Part shown: positions 35,233 through 45,880 of the stretch, in pieces
How the letters are laid out: every line of letters begins with the position of its first letter
How positions within the stretch are numbered: position 1 is the stretch's first letter
Assembly (NCBI RefSeq): GCF_014697545.1
Contig: NZ_JACJSA010000017.1
Span: 62,001-126,000 of the forward strand
Direction: 5' to 3'
Length of the DNA: 64,000 bases
Origin: Oscillatoria sp. FACHB-1407
Lineage (GTDB): Bacteria > Cyanobacteriota > Cyanobacteriia > Elainellales > Elainellaceae
Notes under the pieces: model-generated
What the model was told of the DNA's origin: nothing
Database searches by the model: none
Seen by the model: the letters and a program-made list of their open reading frames with translations, nothing else
Position numbers and translations under genes: made by a program

Positions 35233-37140
35233 TTACTGGAGGGGTGTTTTCTGACGACGTCGCCAGATTTTGATCACTCCATCCCAACTGCTGCTGGCGA
35301 GGGTCTGTCCGTCAGGGCTAAAGGCGATCGACCAGATCCAGCCGTTGTGGCCTGTTAAGGTGGCGATCGCTTTTCCACTATTAGCTTTCCACAGGCGAAT
35401 CGTCTGGTCGTTGCTTCCAGTGGCTAACACCTTACCGTCGGGGCTAAAGGCAATGCAATTCACAGCGTTCGTATGATCGGTAATCGTGTGCAAATGTTTG
35501 CCCGTTCTCAATGCCCACAGTTGCACGGTGTGGTCGGCACTACTGCTCACCACCATGTTGTTATCAGGACTCACCGCCACGGCTAACACCTCGGCACTAT
35601 GCCCAGTCAGGGTGTAGCGGCAGGTTCCCGTTTGCCACTGCCACAGTTTCACCGTGCCATCCCGACTGGCGGTGGCTACGGTTTGACCGTCAGGACTGAT
35701 GGCGATCGCCACTACCCAATGGCTGTGCCCGGCTAAGGTCTGGATGGGCAACCCCAACTCCCAATCCCATACGACAGCAGTTTTGTCTTGACTGGCGGTG
35801 ATCAGGGTTTTACCATCCGCAGTAAAGGCAACTCCTCTGACCCAGTCAGTGTGTCCCGTGAGCCGAGTTTGCAGTTGACCTGTTTTGAAGTCCCACAGAT
35901 ACACTGTTTTGTCATTCGCTGCTGTGGCTAACGTCGCACCATCAGGGCTAAGGGCGATCGCCCGCACCCAACTGCTGTGTTCGTGAAGGGTCTGCCGCAG
36001 TTCAGCTGTTTCGACTGACCAAAGTTTGATGGTTTTATCTCCGCTACCACTCACCAAAATTGTGCCATCGGGGCTAAAGGCGATCGTCCGAATCCAGGAC
36101 TCGTGAGCCGTGAAGCTGTGAACGCACTCCCAGCCTGATGAGGGGTGGACTGATGGAGCAGCGGTTGGAGCAGGTTTGGGCGTGCGTGGCGAGGTGGGCA
36201 AGGTGCCAACGCTGTTGATATCCCACAGGGGCGATCGAGAGAGGTCATCCCAGAGCGGGACTCGCTCTAGATCCTGCAAGATTGCCTCCACTGAGGAATA
36301 CCGTTGTCGCAGATCAACCTGCAACATCTGCTCTAGCATTGCCTCAAAGAGCTTGGTGAGGGGTTGTTTGAGATGAAGTTTCCAGGTGTTGGGTCGTTGC
36401 GGATTTAGCACTTCGCTGGGTGGCAACTCGGTCAAGAGATGCACACAGGTGGCTCCCAGACTATATAGATCACTGGCAAAGGTGGCATTGCCTTCTGCCT
36501 GCTCTGGGGCGATGTAACCGGGACTGCCAATTTTAGTGCCCAGTTCTGAAGGCGTTTCGCTCACCAGTTTTGAGGCTCCAAAATCGACCAACACAAAGCG
36601 GCGATCGCTCGATCGGCGAATGATATTTTCGGGCTTGATATCGCGATGAATCACCTGATGGCGGTGAATGTACTGTAAGACAGGTAGCAGATCGGCAAGC
36701 AACTGCCGCACCTGAGCTTCGTCAAACCCCCCCGTTTCCCGTAACTCTTGCTCTAAGTTCCAACCGTTGATGAACTCCTGAACTAAATACTTTTGCTGGT
36801 CTTGCTCAAAGTAGGCTAACAGGGTGGGAATTTGGGAGTTCTGTCCTAACTCCTCTAGACGCACTGCCTCTAACCGAAATAACTCCGCTGCTTTCTCTGG
36901 TGGTTCAATTGGCTCTTGGCGAAAAAACTGTTTGATCACACAGGCAGGCTTGGAGGGCTTTAACTCATCCACTGCCAAAAACGTCCGCCCAAACCCACCC
37001 TGCCCGATCGCCTCAAGTGCCCGATAGCGATCGTTCAGCAACAGTTTTGCACCACAGTTTGAGCAAAATTTTGCCTCTAGAGGATTTGGCGTTTTTTGCT
37101 GGTTAGGGGCGGGACACTCCAGGTTGAGACAGTAGCTCAT
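35233..37140 (-). CDS. Ser/Thr protein kinase with zinc ribbon and WD40 repeats
   Basis: 635 residues. The N-terminus has a zinc-ribbon-like Cys pattern (CLNLECPAPN and FCSNCGAK). A Hanks kinase domain follows (about 40-300: IGQGGFGRTF, VIHRDIKPENII, LVDFGASK), then a Pro-rich linker. Seven WD40 units (about 345-630) end in KLW/RLW/KIW and would form one propeller. The architecture is characteristic of filamentous cyanobacteria, with unknown substrates. Start ATG 37140 gives MSYCLNLECP. It converges on nothing, and the downstream prxQ lies 70 bases away on the same strand. Confidence 0.93.
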   Translation of the reverse strand: MSYCLNLECPAPNQQKTPNPLEAKFCSNCGAKLLLNDRYRALEAIGQGGFGRTFLAVDELKPSKPACVIKQFFRQEPIEPPEKAAELFRLEAVRLEELGQNSQIPTLLAYFEQDQQKYLVQEFINGWNLEQELRETGGFDEAQVRQLLADLLPVLQYIHRHQVIHRDIKPENIIRRSSDRRFVLVDFGASKLVSETPSELGTKIGSPGYIAPEQAEGNATFASDLYSLGATCVHLLTELPPSEVLNPQRPNTWKLHLKQPLTKLFEAMLEQMLQVDLRQRYSSVEAILQDLERVPLWDDLSRSPLWDINSVGTLPTSPRTPKPAPTAAPSVHPSSGWECVHSFTAHESWIRTIAFSPDGTILVSGSGDKTIKLWSVETAELRQTLHEHSSWVRAIALSPDGATLATAANDKTVYLWDFKTGQLQTRLTGHTDWVRGVAFTADGKTLITASQDKTAVVWDWELGLPIQTLAGHSHWVVAIAISPDGQTVATASRDGTVKLWQWQTGTCRYTLTGHSAEVLAVAVSPDNNMVVSSSADHTVQLWALRTGKHLHTITDHTNAVNCIAFSPDGKVLATGSNDQTIRLWKANSGKAIATLTGHNGWIWSIAFSPDGQTLASSSWDGVIKIWRRRQKTPLQ

Positions 37141-37392
37141 AGGGAGGAACGCTTTGACAGATCAGCCTGTGGTCAGTTGTCTTAACGATACACCTCCTTG
37201 ATTCGTTATACCAATTTCAACGATTTCGATAACACCAGCCCATCCCCGTTATCCTGCATCCTTTATCGTTCATCCTTTATCGTTCATCCCTTATCCCTCC
37301 CTTTTCTTGCTTCCCTCTTCTCTTTTCTTGCTTCCCTCTTCCTTCTCCTCCTCTCTCGGTTCAAACTCTTGTAAAGTGGGAGAAAGCCCTTT

Positions 37393-38103
37393 GTGACTAT
37401 GTTGTCTTTGCCCCTTGCTTTTCCCTGGCTAGAGTCAGTGCCGCCCCTGTGGCTGCAATTGATCGTCGTCGCCATATGGTTGGTCATTGTGGTGCTGTCG
37501 GCGGAAGTGCTGCATCGGTTGGGGATAGGGGATGGGGAACTGGTGCGAAAAGTCGTTCACATTGGTGTGGGCAATATTATTTTGCTGGCGTGGTGGTTGC
37601 AGATTCCAGCATGGCTGGGAGTGGCGGCATCGGTGATGTTTAGTGCGATCGCCCTGTTGTCTTACCGAGTTCCCATTCTGCCCAGTGTCAATAGTGTCGG
37701 TCGCAAGAGTCTGGGCACGTTTTTCTATGCGGTCAGTTTTGGTATTCTTATCGCCTATTTCTGGAATACTCAGCCCCACTATGCGGTTTTGGGCATTTTG
37801 GTGATGACCTGGGGGGATGGTCTGGCGGCACTGGTGGGTCGGCGTTGGGGGCAACACTTCTATAAATTGTGGGACATGCAAAAAAGCTGGGAAGGCTCTC
37901 TGACCATGGGGGTTGCCAGTTTTATCGTGAGTGGGTTGCTGTTGTCGAGCGTTCAGGGGGGCGGTTGGCAAACCTGGATGGTTGCTGGGGTGATTGCGAT
38001 CGCCGCAACGGGGTTAGAAGCCTTTTCAAAATATGGTGTGGATAATTTGACGGTGCCTGTTGGCAGTGCGGCACTGGCGTTCTGGTTGAGCACATTGGCT
38101 TAG
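37393..38103 (+). CDS. Phytol/dolichol kinase-family membrane protein
   Basis: 236 residues with about six membrane segments, of the cytidylyltransferase-like phytol (VTE5), farnesol or dolichol kinase group. Motifs are ELVRKVVHIGVGNI near the N-terminus and MTWGDGLAALVGRRWGQH in the middle, followed by KSWEGSLTMGVASF. It probably phosphorylates phytol from chlorophyll breakdown, using CTP, for tocopherol or chlorophyll salvage. The start is GTG 37393, with GGGAGA nine bases before, or ATG 37399. It precedes the DUF4129 gene by about 60 bases. Confidence 0.85.
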   Translation: MTMLSLPLAFPWLESVPPLWLQLIVVAIWLVIVVLSAEVLHRLGIGDGELVRKVVHIGVGNIILLAWWLQIPAWLGVAASVMFSAIALLSYRVPILPSVNSVGRKSLGTFFYAVSFGILIAYFWNTQPHYAVLGILVMTWGDGLAALVGRRWGQHFYKLWDMQKSWEGSLTMGVASFIVSGLLLSSVQGGGWQTWMVAGVIAIAATGLEAFSKYGVDNLTVPVGSAALAFWLSTLA

Positions 38104-38165
38104 CCCTATTTTTCAAAATCGGCTGCTAAGCTGAGAAGCAATCATCCAGTGGAACGGTTGTGGTT

Positions 38166-38747
38166 ATGTCCGCAGGCTCGTTTGACAAGAATAGTATTTC
38201 CTGGCAGTTCCAGCAGATGGGGCGATGGGTACAGGAATGGTTTGAGTTGCAGTTTTCTAATACCCCCGATCTACCGACAGGGGCGGCTCCCAATTGGCCT
38301 TTAGAAACCATTTTTTGGATAGTGACGATCGCGATCGTTGCCTGGTTGTCGTGGTATCTGGTGTTGTTTATGCAGGCGTTGCTCCAAAATCTAAATGCCT
38401 CACAACCATGGGTAGAGAGCCAGCGCACCAAGCCTAAGGATAATTTACCAGTGTCGGGTTGGTTGCGGCAGGCACAGGCGTTTCAGCGACAGGGTAACTA
38501 CGCTCAAGCCTGTCGTGCGTTGTATATGGCGATGTTGCAGCGGTTAGATGACACAAAACAGGTGCCACAACAGGCAAGCCGCACCGATGGCGAATACCTG
38601 CAAGCAGTGCAAACCCTGAGCCAACCTACCCCTTATCAGGTGTTGATCTCAACTCACGAGCAGGTTTGTTTTGACGACAACACAGCGATCTCATCTGCCA
38701 CATTTGAACGGTGTCAACAGGCGTATCGGGAGATTGAAACCCAATGA
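38166..38747 (+). CDS. DUF4129-domain membrane protein
   Basis: 193 residues. One membrane segment (IFWIVTIAIVAWLSWYLVLFMQALL), then a C-terminal DUF4129 domain (LRQAQAFQRQGNYAQACRALYMAMLQRLDD, RTDGEYLQAV, YQVLISTHEQVCF). DUF4129 proteins are stock members of MoxR-DUF58 clusters. A GTG at 38160 is an alternative start. The stop overlaps the next start as ATGA, so translation is coupled to the DUF4350 gene. Confidence 0.82.
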   Translation: MSAGSFDKNSISWQFQQMGRWVQEWFELQFSNTPDLPTGAAPNWPLETIFWIVTIAIVAWLSWYLVLFMQALLQNLNASQPWVESQRTKPKDNLPVSGWLRQAQAFQRQGNYAQACRALYMAMLQRLDDTKQVPQQASRTDGEYLQAVQTLSQPTPYQVLISTHEQVCFDDNTAISSATFERCQQAYREIETQ

Positions 38748-39874
38748 ACACAACGCCTTCGATCGCCTGGTTAAAAAATCGCTGGGTCATTTTAGGGGCG
38801 ATCGCCCTGCTCTCTCTCCTATTGCTCACAGTGTTGGCTGCCCCCAGCACGCCCCAGGCGAGCGGTTCTAGCTTTAGCCGTTCCCCCGATGGTTACGGTG
38901 CGTGGTATGCCTACTTGCAACAACAGGGCATTGCAGTTGAGCGGTGGGAACGCCCCTATAAAGACTTGGATGCGGAACTGCAAAAGCGCGGACTTCCCGA
39001 AGGCTCGGTCACGCTGGTGCAAGTCACGACTGACCCCCTCGCCCCCATTTTTGATGCAGAGAAGTGGCTGCAACAGGGCAATCGCTTGATTATTCTGGGC
39101 TTTCGCGAACCTGTCACTCCAGCAAATTTTAGGAGCACCCAACCCAGTCCCGGTGGTGCCGTCACTGTTGATACTCGGCGGCGGCGCAAATTGCGACAGG
39201 GGGAACAACAACAATTGGGCGACTCCTTTGGGGCGGTGGTGTGGCAAACCTCGCTCCATCAAGGTGAGGTCATCTCAACGACGACCCCATTTTTGGCGGC
39301 AAACGCCTATCAAGACGAACCCGGTAATTTCAAATTTTTGGCAGACCTTGCCACCGCTGAGGGAAACACAACCGTCTGGATTGACGAATACCTGCATGGA
39401 TACAAGGAAGCCGATGTGATTGTGGAAGAGATTGGGCAAACCTGGGGGGCATACCTGGCAAACACACCGCTGCTGCCAGTCCTGTTTCAGGCGATCGCTC
39501 TGGTGGTGGTGCTGATTTGGGCGGGCAATCAACGCTTTGGTCTGCCCCTGCGGCTAACGACTCCCAAAATCAACAATAGCCGAGCCTATATCGAAGCTCT
39601 GGCAGGCGTGCTGCAAAAAGCGGAAAGCAGCGAATTCATTGTGGAGGTCATTGGTAAAGAAGAACAACTGCGCGTGCAACATGCCCTTGGTTTGGGGAAC
39701 ACGCTGCTGGATCCAGATCAGTTGGTGAATGCCTGGACGGCTCAAACGGGTCGCCCTGCCAACGAACTCAACCAGGCATTACAACCCTATTGGCAAAAAC
39801 GTCGGTTGAGTGAAACCGACCTCAAAATCTGGATCGGTAAACTGCAAACGCTGCGGCACCAGTTGCCAACGTGA
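38744..39874 (+). CDS. DUF4350-domain membrane protein
   Basis: 376 residues. An N-terminal membrane segment (WVILGAIALLSLLLLTVLAA), a periplasmic GATase-like DUF4350 domain (about 40-225; SFSRSPDGYGAWYAYLQQQGI, VWIDEYLHGYKE), and a second membrane segment (LLPVLFQAIALVVVLIWAGNQ). A cytoplasmic helical end follows. It overlaps the DUF4129 gene by four bases and precedes the MoxR gene by 240 bases. Role inferred: membrane partner of the MoxR ATPase. Confidence 0.85.
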   Translation: MNTTPSIAWLKNRWVILGAIALLSLLLLTVLAAPSTPQASGSSFSRSPDGYGAWYAYLQQQGIAVERWERPYKDLDAELQKRGLPEGSVTLVQVTTDPLAPIFDAEKWLQQGNRLIILGFREPVTPANFRSTQPSPGGAVTVDTRRRRKLRQGEQQQLGDSFGAVVWQTSLHQGEVISTTTPFLAANAYQDEPGNFKFLADLATAEGNTTVWIDEYLHGYKEADVIVEEIGQTWGAYLANTPLLPVLFQAIALVVVLIWAGNQRFGLPLRLTTPKINNSRAYIEALAGVLQKAESSEFIVEVIGKEEQLRVQHALGLGNTLLDPDQLVNAWTAQTGRPANELNQALQPYWQKRRLSETDLKIWIGKLQTLRHQLPT

Positions 39875-40114
39875 GCAATCCCATAGGCAAATCAAAGGTC
39901 ACAATCACCTTAAAGTAAGGATACAGATTTAACCATTTCCGCTAAAAAACAGTGAAATAGATCAGGTGTAAGCATTGCTCAAAATCCTCTACCGATGTCT
40001 GCCCTATCGATATCTGTTGGTCTGCTTTATGTCTGCTGGGTGAGCTTGCAGTCACTGCGCTTGCTAAAGTGTTAAACCATTTCCCACTCCCTATTCCCAT
40101 TCCCCCACTCCCTT

Positions 40115-41062
40115 ATGACCGACAACACGATTTTTTCTCGCCTCAGTCAAGCCCTCAATCAGGTTGTAGTTGGGCAATCAGATTTGGTTAAGCAACTGCT
40201 GGTTGCCCTGCTGACGGGGGGACACGTCATTTTAGAAGGAGTGCCAGGAACCGGAAAGACCCTCCTGGTCAAGGTGATGGCTCGTCTGGTACAGGCTGAC
40301 TTTCGACGAATTCAGCTAACCCCAGATATTCTGCCTGCCGATATCCTGGGAACCAATATCTTTGACCTCAATACCCGCAGCTTTACGTTAAAAAAAGGTC
40401 CAGTTTTTACCGAGATCCTCCTGGCGGATGAGATCAACCGCACCCCTCCCAAGACTCAAGCGGCATTGCTAGAAGCCATGGAGGAACAACAAGTTACGCT
40501 GGATGGCGAGAGCTTGCCCCTGCCTCAACTCTTTTGGGTCATCGCCACGCAAAACTCTCTGGAATTTGAGGGCACCTATCCCCTCCCCGAAGCACAACTC
40601 GATCGCTTCCTGTTTAAGCTGTTTGTGGATTATCCCGACACGACCGCCGAAAAGCAAATGCTGCTCAATAGTCAGGCAGGGTTTCAGGCAAAACGGCTTG
40701 ATCTGGCTCAACTCAAACCGTTGGCAACCGTCGAAGAAATTTTGCAAGCTCGACGCGCCATTCAAGCAGTGCGGGTGCAAGACAACGTGTTGGATTATGT
40801 GCTGGCGTTGGTGCAGCGTACCCGTCAACATCAAGACCTGGCGTTGGGGGCTTCACCGCGATCGGCAGTGGCATGGTTGCAGACCAGCAAAGCGCATGCA
40901 TGGCTCTCTAACCGCGATTATGTCACCCCAGACGATGTGAAAGCGGTTGCTCCTCCTCTGTTGCGACACCGTTTGATCCTGCGCCCTGAGGCTCAACTGG
41001 ATGGGTTGAGGGTTGATGCTGTTGTGGGGTCGCTGTTAAATCAGGTACCAGTGCCGCGATAG
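40115..41062 (+). CDS. MoxR-family AAA+ ATPase
   Basis: 315 residues. Walker A GVPGTGKT (about 43-50), Walker B ILLADEINRTPPKTQ, sensor 1 region VIATQNSLEFEGTYPLPEAQLDRF, then the helical lid with LGASPRSAVAWLQTSKA. MoxR ATPases act as chaperones that insert cofactors or assemble complexes with a VWA or DUF58 partner, which follows 13 bases downstream. The ATG is preceded by a pyrimidine-rich leader (CATTCCCCCACTCCCTT) and no Shine-Dalgarno sequence. Confidence 0.93.
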   Translation: MTDNTIFSRLSQALNQVVVGQSDLVKQLLVALLTGGHVILEGVPGTGKTLLVKVMARLVQADFRRIQLTPDILPADILGTNIFDLNTRSFTLKKGPVFTEILLADEINRTPPKTQAALLEAMEEQQVTLDGESLPLPQLFWVIATQNSLEFEGTYPLPEAQLDRFLFKLFVDYPDTTAEKQMLLNSQAGFQAKRLDLAQLKPLATVEEILQARRAIQAVRVQDNVLDYVLALVQRTRQHQDLALGASPRSAVAWLQTSKAHAWLSNRDYVTPDDVKAVAPPLLRHRLILRPEAQLDGLRVDAVVGSLLNQVPVPR

Positions 41063-41075
41063 GAGTTGTTCCAGT

Positions 41076-42395
41076 ATGCTTCCATCCCGACGTGCCTACG
41101 GTCTGTTGTTGCTGGGAATGGCGATCGCCCCCCTGTTTTCGCTGTTTTGGCAAGCAGAGACACAAATCATTGCCTCAATGCTGGCGATCGTGGCGTTTGA
41201 TGCGGTGGTGTTGGTGTTGGTGGCGGTTGACAGTAGCCGTGTCAGAGGGCAACGAGTCCAGATTCATCGCCACCCCTTACACCGCCTGTCGATTGGGCGA
41301 GATAATCCGGTGATGCTGTCAGTGCAAACGGGTCAGCACGCGGCTCAGGTGCAGATTCGAGACTATCACCCCCTGGCGATCGCCGCCTCGACGTCGCAAT
41401 TGCAAGCCAGGATAGAACCCAACAGCACAGCCGACTTGAGCTATACGGTGCATCCCACCAAGCGCGGTGAATATCAGTGGGGTGATATCCAAATTCGGCA
41501 GTTGGGGCCCTGGCGTCTGGCGTGGCATGACTGGACAGTGCCTCAAGCTCAAACGGTAGCCGTTTACCCCGATCTGATTGGGCTGCGGGCATTATCGATT
41601 CGGCTGACATTGCAAACGGCAGGCGCGATGCGGCAGGCGCGTCGCTTGGGTATTGGGACTGAGTTTGCCGAGTTGCGCGAATATGCGACAGGGGATGATC
41701 CCCGTTTGATTGACTGGAAGGCGACCGCCCGTCGGAGTCGTCCTCTGATTCGGGTGCTAGAACCCGAACAGGAACAAACCCTCCTGATTTTGCTCGATCG
41801 CGGACGGTTGATGACGGCTCAAGTGCAGGGCTTATCTCGGTTTGATTGGGGGCTGAATGCAACGTTGTCGTTGGCAATGGCAGGGCTGAATCGGGGCGAT
41901 CGCGTTGGAGTGGCAGTGTTCGATCGTCAGATTCATACCTGGCTTCCACCAGAACGGGGACAGCTACAACTCTCGAAGCTGATCGAACGACTGACCCCGA
42001 TTCAGCCAGAGTTGGTGGAACCGGATTATTTTGGAGCGGTGACCTCGCTGGTAAATCAACAAACTCGTCGGGCACTGGTGGTGATGATTACCGATATTGT
42101 CGATGTCACTGCCTCAGCAGAGTTGTTAGCGGCTCTGGGACGGCTTGCCCCTCGGTACTTACCATTTTGTGTCACCCTGCGCGACCCGGAGGTTGATCGA
42201 CAGGCACATGCCCTCACAGAAGATATCCCCTCAACCTATGCTCGTGCGGTTGCCCTCGATTTGATTGCCCAACGCCAAACCGCTTTTGCACTGTTAAAAC
42301 AACGGGGGGCACTGGTGCTGGATGCGCCTGCTAATCAGATTTCAGAGCAACTGGTCGATCGGTATTTGCAGATCAAGGCAAAAAGCCAGTTGTAG
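41076..42395 (+). CDS. DUF58-domain (VWA-like) protein
   Basis: 439 residues. Two N-terminal membrane segments (GLLLLGMAIAPLFSLFW; IIASMLAIVAFDAVVLVLVAV), a beta domain, the DUF58 signature (GTEFAELREYATGDDPRLIDWKATARR, about 197-223) and a VWA-like C-terminal part (LLILLDRGR; VVMITDIVD). It is the usual partner of the MoxR ATPase upstream. AGGAG lies ten bases before ATG 41076. Confidence 0.92.
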   Translation: MLPSRRAYGLLLLGMAIAPLFSLFWQAETQIIASMLAIVAFDAVVLVLVAVDSSRVRGQRVQIHRHPLHRLSIGRDNPVMLSVQTGQHAAQVQIRDYHPLAIAASTSQLQARIEPNSTADLSYTVHPTKRGEYQWGDIQIRQLGPWRLAWHDWTVPQAQTVAVYPDLIGLRALSIRLTLQTAGAMRQARRLGIGTEFAELREYATGDDPRLIDWKATARRSRPLIRVLEPEQEQTLLILLDRGRLMTAQVQGLSRFDWGLNATLSLAMAGLNRGDRVGVAVFDRQIHTWLPPERGQLQLSKLIERLTPIQPELVEPDYFGAVTSLVNQQTRRALVVMITDIVDVTASAELLAALGRLAPRYLPFCVTLRDPEVDRQAHALTEDIPSTYARAVALDLIAQRQTAFALLKQRGALVLDAPANQISEQLVDRYLQIKAKSQL

Positions 42396-42585
42396 GGCGT
42401 GGGGAATGGGGAGTGGGGAGTGGGAGTACACAGGTAACCCTCTTCTGCCACAATCAAACATTATAGCGATCGCCAAAACCATTAGGACATTGAATTTGAG
42501 TCCTGCTGAGAGAGACGCGATTAATCGCGTCTGTCCTGTTGAGTGCCTTGTCTTAACTGAGGTGACTACAGCTATAAATCGGGAT

Positions 42586-42640
42586 AACGTGAATTCGGGA
42601 TAGGGATTTTGGCGGTTTCAACCCCTCGGTTGCTAAAGAT
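42586..42640 (+). repeat. Fragment of dispersed repeat family B
   Basis: ATAACGTGAATTCGGGATAG and GGATTTTGGCGGTTTCAACC match the first 50 bases of the family B element, after which similarity is lost. The surrounding 42396-42826 otherwise contains only the end of the DUF58 transcript and the leader of the next gene. Confidence 0.65.
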
Positions 42641-42826
42641 GGGGAGATGAGTCATTGGGGTAAGCTCCGCCTTCCCACTCTTTCTGTCTTGTGGATCAGT
42701 AGGATGAATGACGCCTTCTTCCCGTTTGTCATAAGTCATACCAAAACTTTAATTTTCCCTCGCCCAACTTTGCGGTTTTGATACAAGAAGTTTGCGATAT
42801 TCCTACGTAGTAGCAGGGCTGTAGGA

Positions 42827-44596
42827 ATGAGTACTTTTACGGTTAACAGCATCCTCGATAACGAAGATCCCAATGATGGGCTAGTGACATTGCGGGAGGC
42901 GATCGCTGCTGCTAACCAAACGGCAGGAGATGACACGATTGCTTTTAATCTGGCGGCGGGTACTCAGACGATTCAGCTGATCCGTACCCTCCCTGCTATC
43001 GATAGCAATATTACGATCACGGGCACTGGGGCAACCCAATTAACCATCAGCGGTGAGAACCGATATCGGGTGTTTTGGGTCAATAGTGGCACGGTTTACA
43101 TTCGCAATTTAGCGATCGCTAATGGTCTGGCACGGGGCGGTAACGGCGGTACTGGCAGTCTTGGTGGTGGCGGCGGTGCGGGTGTTGGTGGGGGGCTTTT
43201 CATCAACAACGGGATAGTCACGCTAGAAGGAGTGACCTTTTCAGGTAACCGGGCGATCGGTGGCAATGGTGGCAATGCCATTCGCATCTATGGGGCGGGC
43301 GGCGGTGGCGGTGGTATGGATACGAATGGTGAAAATGGCAACTCAGACGGTGGCAATGGTGGGGGGCGATCGCCAGAGTTGGGTGGAAATGGGGGAAATA
43401 CTCTTCCCGGTGGCGGTGGCAAAGGTGGCAGTAGCATTAATGGTCAAAACGCTGCGTTTAATACCATGGCGTTTGACGCTGCCGATACGAATGCTGCCAA
43501 TGGCAGCTTTGGGGGTGGGGGTGGCGGTGGCGGTGATCTTGGCACTGGCAACGCGGCGGTTAACAATGCTCCCTCAATCTATGGGTTAGGGGGAAATGGG
43601 GGTGACTTTGGCGGCGGCGGTGGTGGCGGTGGCAATGGTGGTTTTGGTGCAGGTGGCGCAGGCGGCAACGGGCAACCCGGTTTTGGGGGTGGTCGTGGTG
43701 TTGCGGTGACTGGCAACGGAACGACGTTGCTTCGATATGGAGCCGGTAGCCCCCTAGGTGGCATTCATGGCGGTGGCGGTGGTGGCGCAGGTTTGGGCGG
43801 TGCGATTTTTCTCAATGCTGGGCAGCTAACCCTCAATCAGGTGTCCTTCACTCAAAACTCTGCTACCGGAGGGTTGGGGGGATTGGGGATCTACTTTCCC
43901 GAAGCCTCGACAGGGTTGCCCGGACAGGGCAAAGGTGGCGCAATTTTTGTGCGTGATGGTGCGATCGCCAGTGTCATCGATAACGCGATGACCTTTCAGG
44001 GCAATGTTGCCGCTGACGATTTGGGATTACCAATTGACAACGACAATGTGTTTGGGGCGATCGCCCAGATTGTCTCCCGTACTCCCGCGCCAGGACAAAC
44101 GCCTCTGTCAACCCCAATCGCAACGGCCAGCAATGATGACCTCAAGGGCACCACCGGAAATGACATCATCAACGGCTTGAGTGGCAACGATCGCCTTACG
44201 GGTCTGGCAGGCAATGACCAACTGGTCGGCGATCTTGGCTCTGATCTCTTAGAGGGCAACGAAAACAACGATCAGTTGTTGGGCGGTGTTGGTAATGATC
44301 AATTGCGAGGTGGCAGTGGCAGCGATCGCCTGGATGGTGGCAAAGGGCGAGATACCCTTTTTGGGGGGAGCGATCGCGACCTGTTTGTGCTGCGTCGTCG
44401 AGATGGGCGCGACACCATTCAAGATTTTCGCGATCGGCAAGATCGACTGGCGTTGTCGGGTGGGTTACGCTTTCAGAATCTCACCGTTCGTCAGGTGGGG
44501 CGCAATACTCTGATCAGTGCTGGTAGTGAGGCACTGGCATTCTTGAAAGGCGTGCGAGCGGCTCAAATTACAGCGGCAGATTTCGTTCTAGGGTGA
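42827..44596 (+). CDS. Gly-rich protein with CSLREA-like start and RTX repeats
   Basis: 589 residues, no signal peptide. The N-terminus ([20 protein letters not shown], then EAI) matches the CSLREA/right-handed-helix class of surface proteins. The middle (about 90-370) is extremely Gly/Asn-rich with [11 protein letters not shown] and GGNGG runs interleaved with strand motifs. The end (about 445-540) has RTX nonapeptides ([20 protein letters not shown]). RTX proteins usually leave by type I secretion through a C-terminal signal. No secretion genes are in the window. The gene lies between DUF58 and RDD genes that often neighbour each other, and its stop overlaps the RDD gene by nine bases. Confidence 0.75.
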   Translation: MSTFTVNSILDNEDPNDGLVTLREAIAAANQTAGDDTIAFNLAAGTQTIQLIRTLPAIDSNITITGTGATQLTISGENRYRVFWVNSGTVYIRNLAIANGLARGGNGGTGSLGGGGGAGVGGGLFINNGIVTLEGVTFSGNRAIGGNGGNAIRIYGAGGGGGGMDTNGENGNSDGGNGGGRSPELGGNGGNTLPGGGGKGGSSINGQNAAFNTMAFDAADTNAANGSFGGGGGGGGDLGTGNAAVNNAPSIYGLGGNGGDFGGGGGGGGNGGFGAGGAGGNGQPGFGGGRGVAVTGNGTTLLRYGAGSPLGGIHGGGGGGAGLGGAIFLNAGQLTLNQVSFTQNSATGGLGGLGIYFPEASTGLPGQGKGGAIFVRDGAIASVIDNAMTFQGNVAADDLGLPIDNDNVFGAIAQIVSRTPAPGQTPLSTPIATASNDDLKGTTGNDIINGLSGNDRLTGLAGNDQLVGDLGSDLLEGNENNDQLLGGVGNDQLRGGSGSDRLDGGKGRDTLFGGSDRDLFVLRRRDGRDTIQDFRDRQDRLALSGGLRFQNLTVRQVGRNTLISAGSEALAFLKGVRAAQITAADFVLG

Positions 44597-45394
44597 ATCG
44601 TAGGGATGCTGCGATGAGTGCTGTTGATACGCCAGATACACTCCCTCCAAAAAATGATCGGGGGTCGTGTTTTCCGGCAGTTTTTCAAGCGTGAGCAAAG
44701 CCTTCACCTGACGCGCTAATTTTAAGCTCAAGGTCGATCGCCCCTGATCATACATCTGCGATCGCCGCTGCAAATATTCCCGCACGATGGCGAAATCATC
44801 GGGCAACAGGAGCGACATATCAGCGTATTGCAAGAGATAGTCTGCAACCTCTTGAGCTTGGTTAGAGGTGACCAGTTGAGCGGCTCCAATGGTGCGTTCC
44901 TCCTGAACGACGAGCGTGCCTGCCACCCAATCTCCCAGGCGTTTCTCTTGACTCCCAAAGATAATCATCCACATGCCAATGGACATCACATCATCAACGG
45001 GACGCAACAGCGATCGCAAAATCGCTTGAGGTAGGCGAGCAGGACGACCATCATCCCGGATTACCCGAATTTTGGCAAATCGCTTGCCTGGAGTCTGTCC
45101 CCGCCACACCGTCTCAAAGGCGGCAAAATAGCCAATCCAGACAAAGAAAACCAGTAGAGCCGCGATCGCCAATAGCCAATTTGCTAACCCACTGTAATCA
45201 ATCTGGAGATTGTCCAAATACCGAAATAGTTGCGCTGAAAACCCCCACCACAGCAACAGCGACACACCGAGAAAAATCAACATCACCAGGTAGTCGATTG
45301 CCAGTGCCAGTGCTCGGTTGCCGATGCCTGCCAGGGTAAACTCCAATTCAACACTCTCTGGAGTTTGCAAGGTGATTCGGTTAAAGAAGCGCAT
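44588..45394 (-). CDS. RDD-family membrane protein
   Basis: 268 residues. The RDD domain (about 20-165) has [20 protein letters not shown], a second and a third hydrophobic segment, and [35 protein letters not shown] with the conserved Arg/Asp positions. The C-terminal 100 residues are helical and soluble. RDD proteins are membrane components of MoxR-DUF58-DUF4129 clusters. Here it is convergent to that cluster. Start ATG 45394. Confidence 0.9.
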   Translation of the reverse strand: MRFFNRITLQTPESVELEFTLAGIGNRALALAIDYLVMLIFLGVSLLLWWGFSAQLFRYLDNLQIDYSGLANWLLAIAALLVFFVWIGYFAAFETVWRGQTPGKRFAKIRVIRDDGRPARLPQAILRSLLRPVDDVMSIGMWMIIFGSQEKRLGDWVAGTLVVQEERTIGAAQLVTSNQAQEVADYLLQYADMSLLLPDDFAIVREYLQRRSQMYDQGRSTLSLKLARQVKALLTLEKLPENTTPDHFLEGVYLAYQQHSSQHPYDSP

Positions 45395-45571
45395 AGGCGA
45401 TGGGAGTGGGTGTGCAAGCGAAAAGTTTACGCCTCAGATTTGCTGTCAACGTGATAGCGATCGCCACCTGAGTGAGGATAGAGGGAGATGGGGTGATACC
45501 TTCAGTCGAGGGTTTCACCCCCATACCCCCTTGTATTAACTGTCTCGGCAGTTGCTATAAATATTAAGGAG

Positions 45572-45664
45572 CGTGAATGTAATAAATCCGCAAACTGTAC
45601 GGGCGGGTTTAGCAGATTGATCTGCTCACTGCAATGGATTTGACAGCAAAACCCGCCCCTACCA
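45572..45664 (+). repeat. Dispersed repeat family A copy
   Basis: TAATAAATCC, GTACGGGCGGGTTTAGCAGA and GCAAAACCCGCCCCTACC with fully complementary arms (ACGGGCGGGTTT / AAACCCGCCCCT minus one base). The rest of 45395-45880 has no gene. Confidence 0.8.
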
Positions 45665-45880
45665 AATCTCGAACTCATTTAATTCCCATTTCTAAGCTGA
45701 CACTAACTTACCAATTCGGCAAATTCAAGAGCTAGGCACCAGATCGTGGGCGATCGCCGCGATCCTCTTAGTAGCCATGATGCAGCTTGCGTCCCAGTTG
45801 TCTGTGGATAAGGAGTTTGACGGTTGTACCCATCGCTATCTGGGCAACTGATTCTCGTCGATTGAGCGAGTCGTCAAGAG

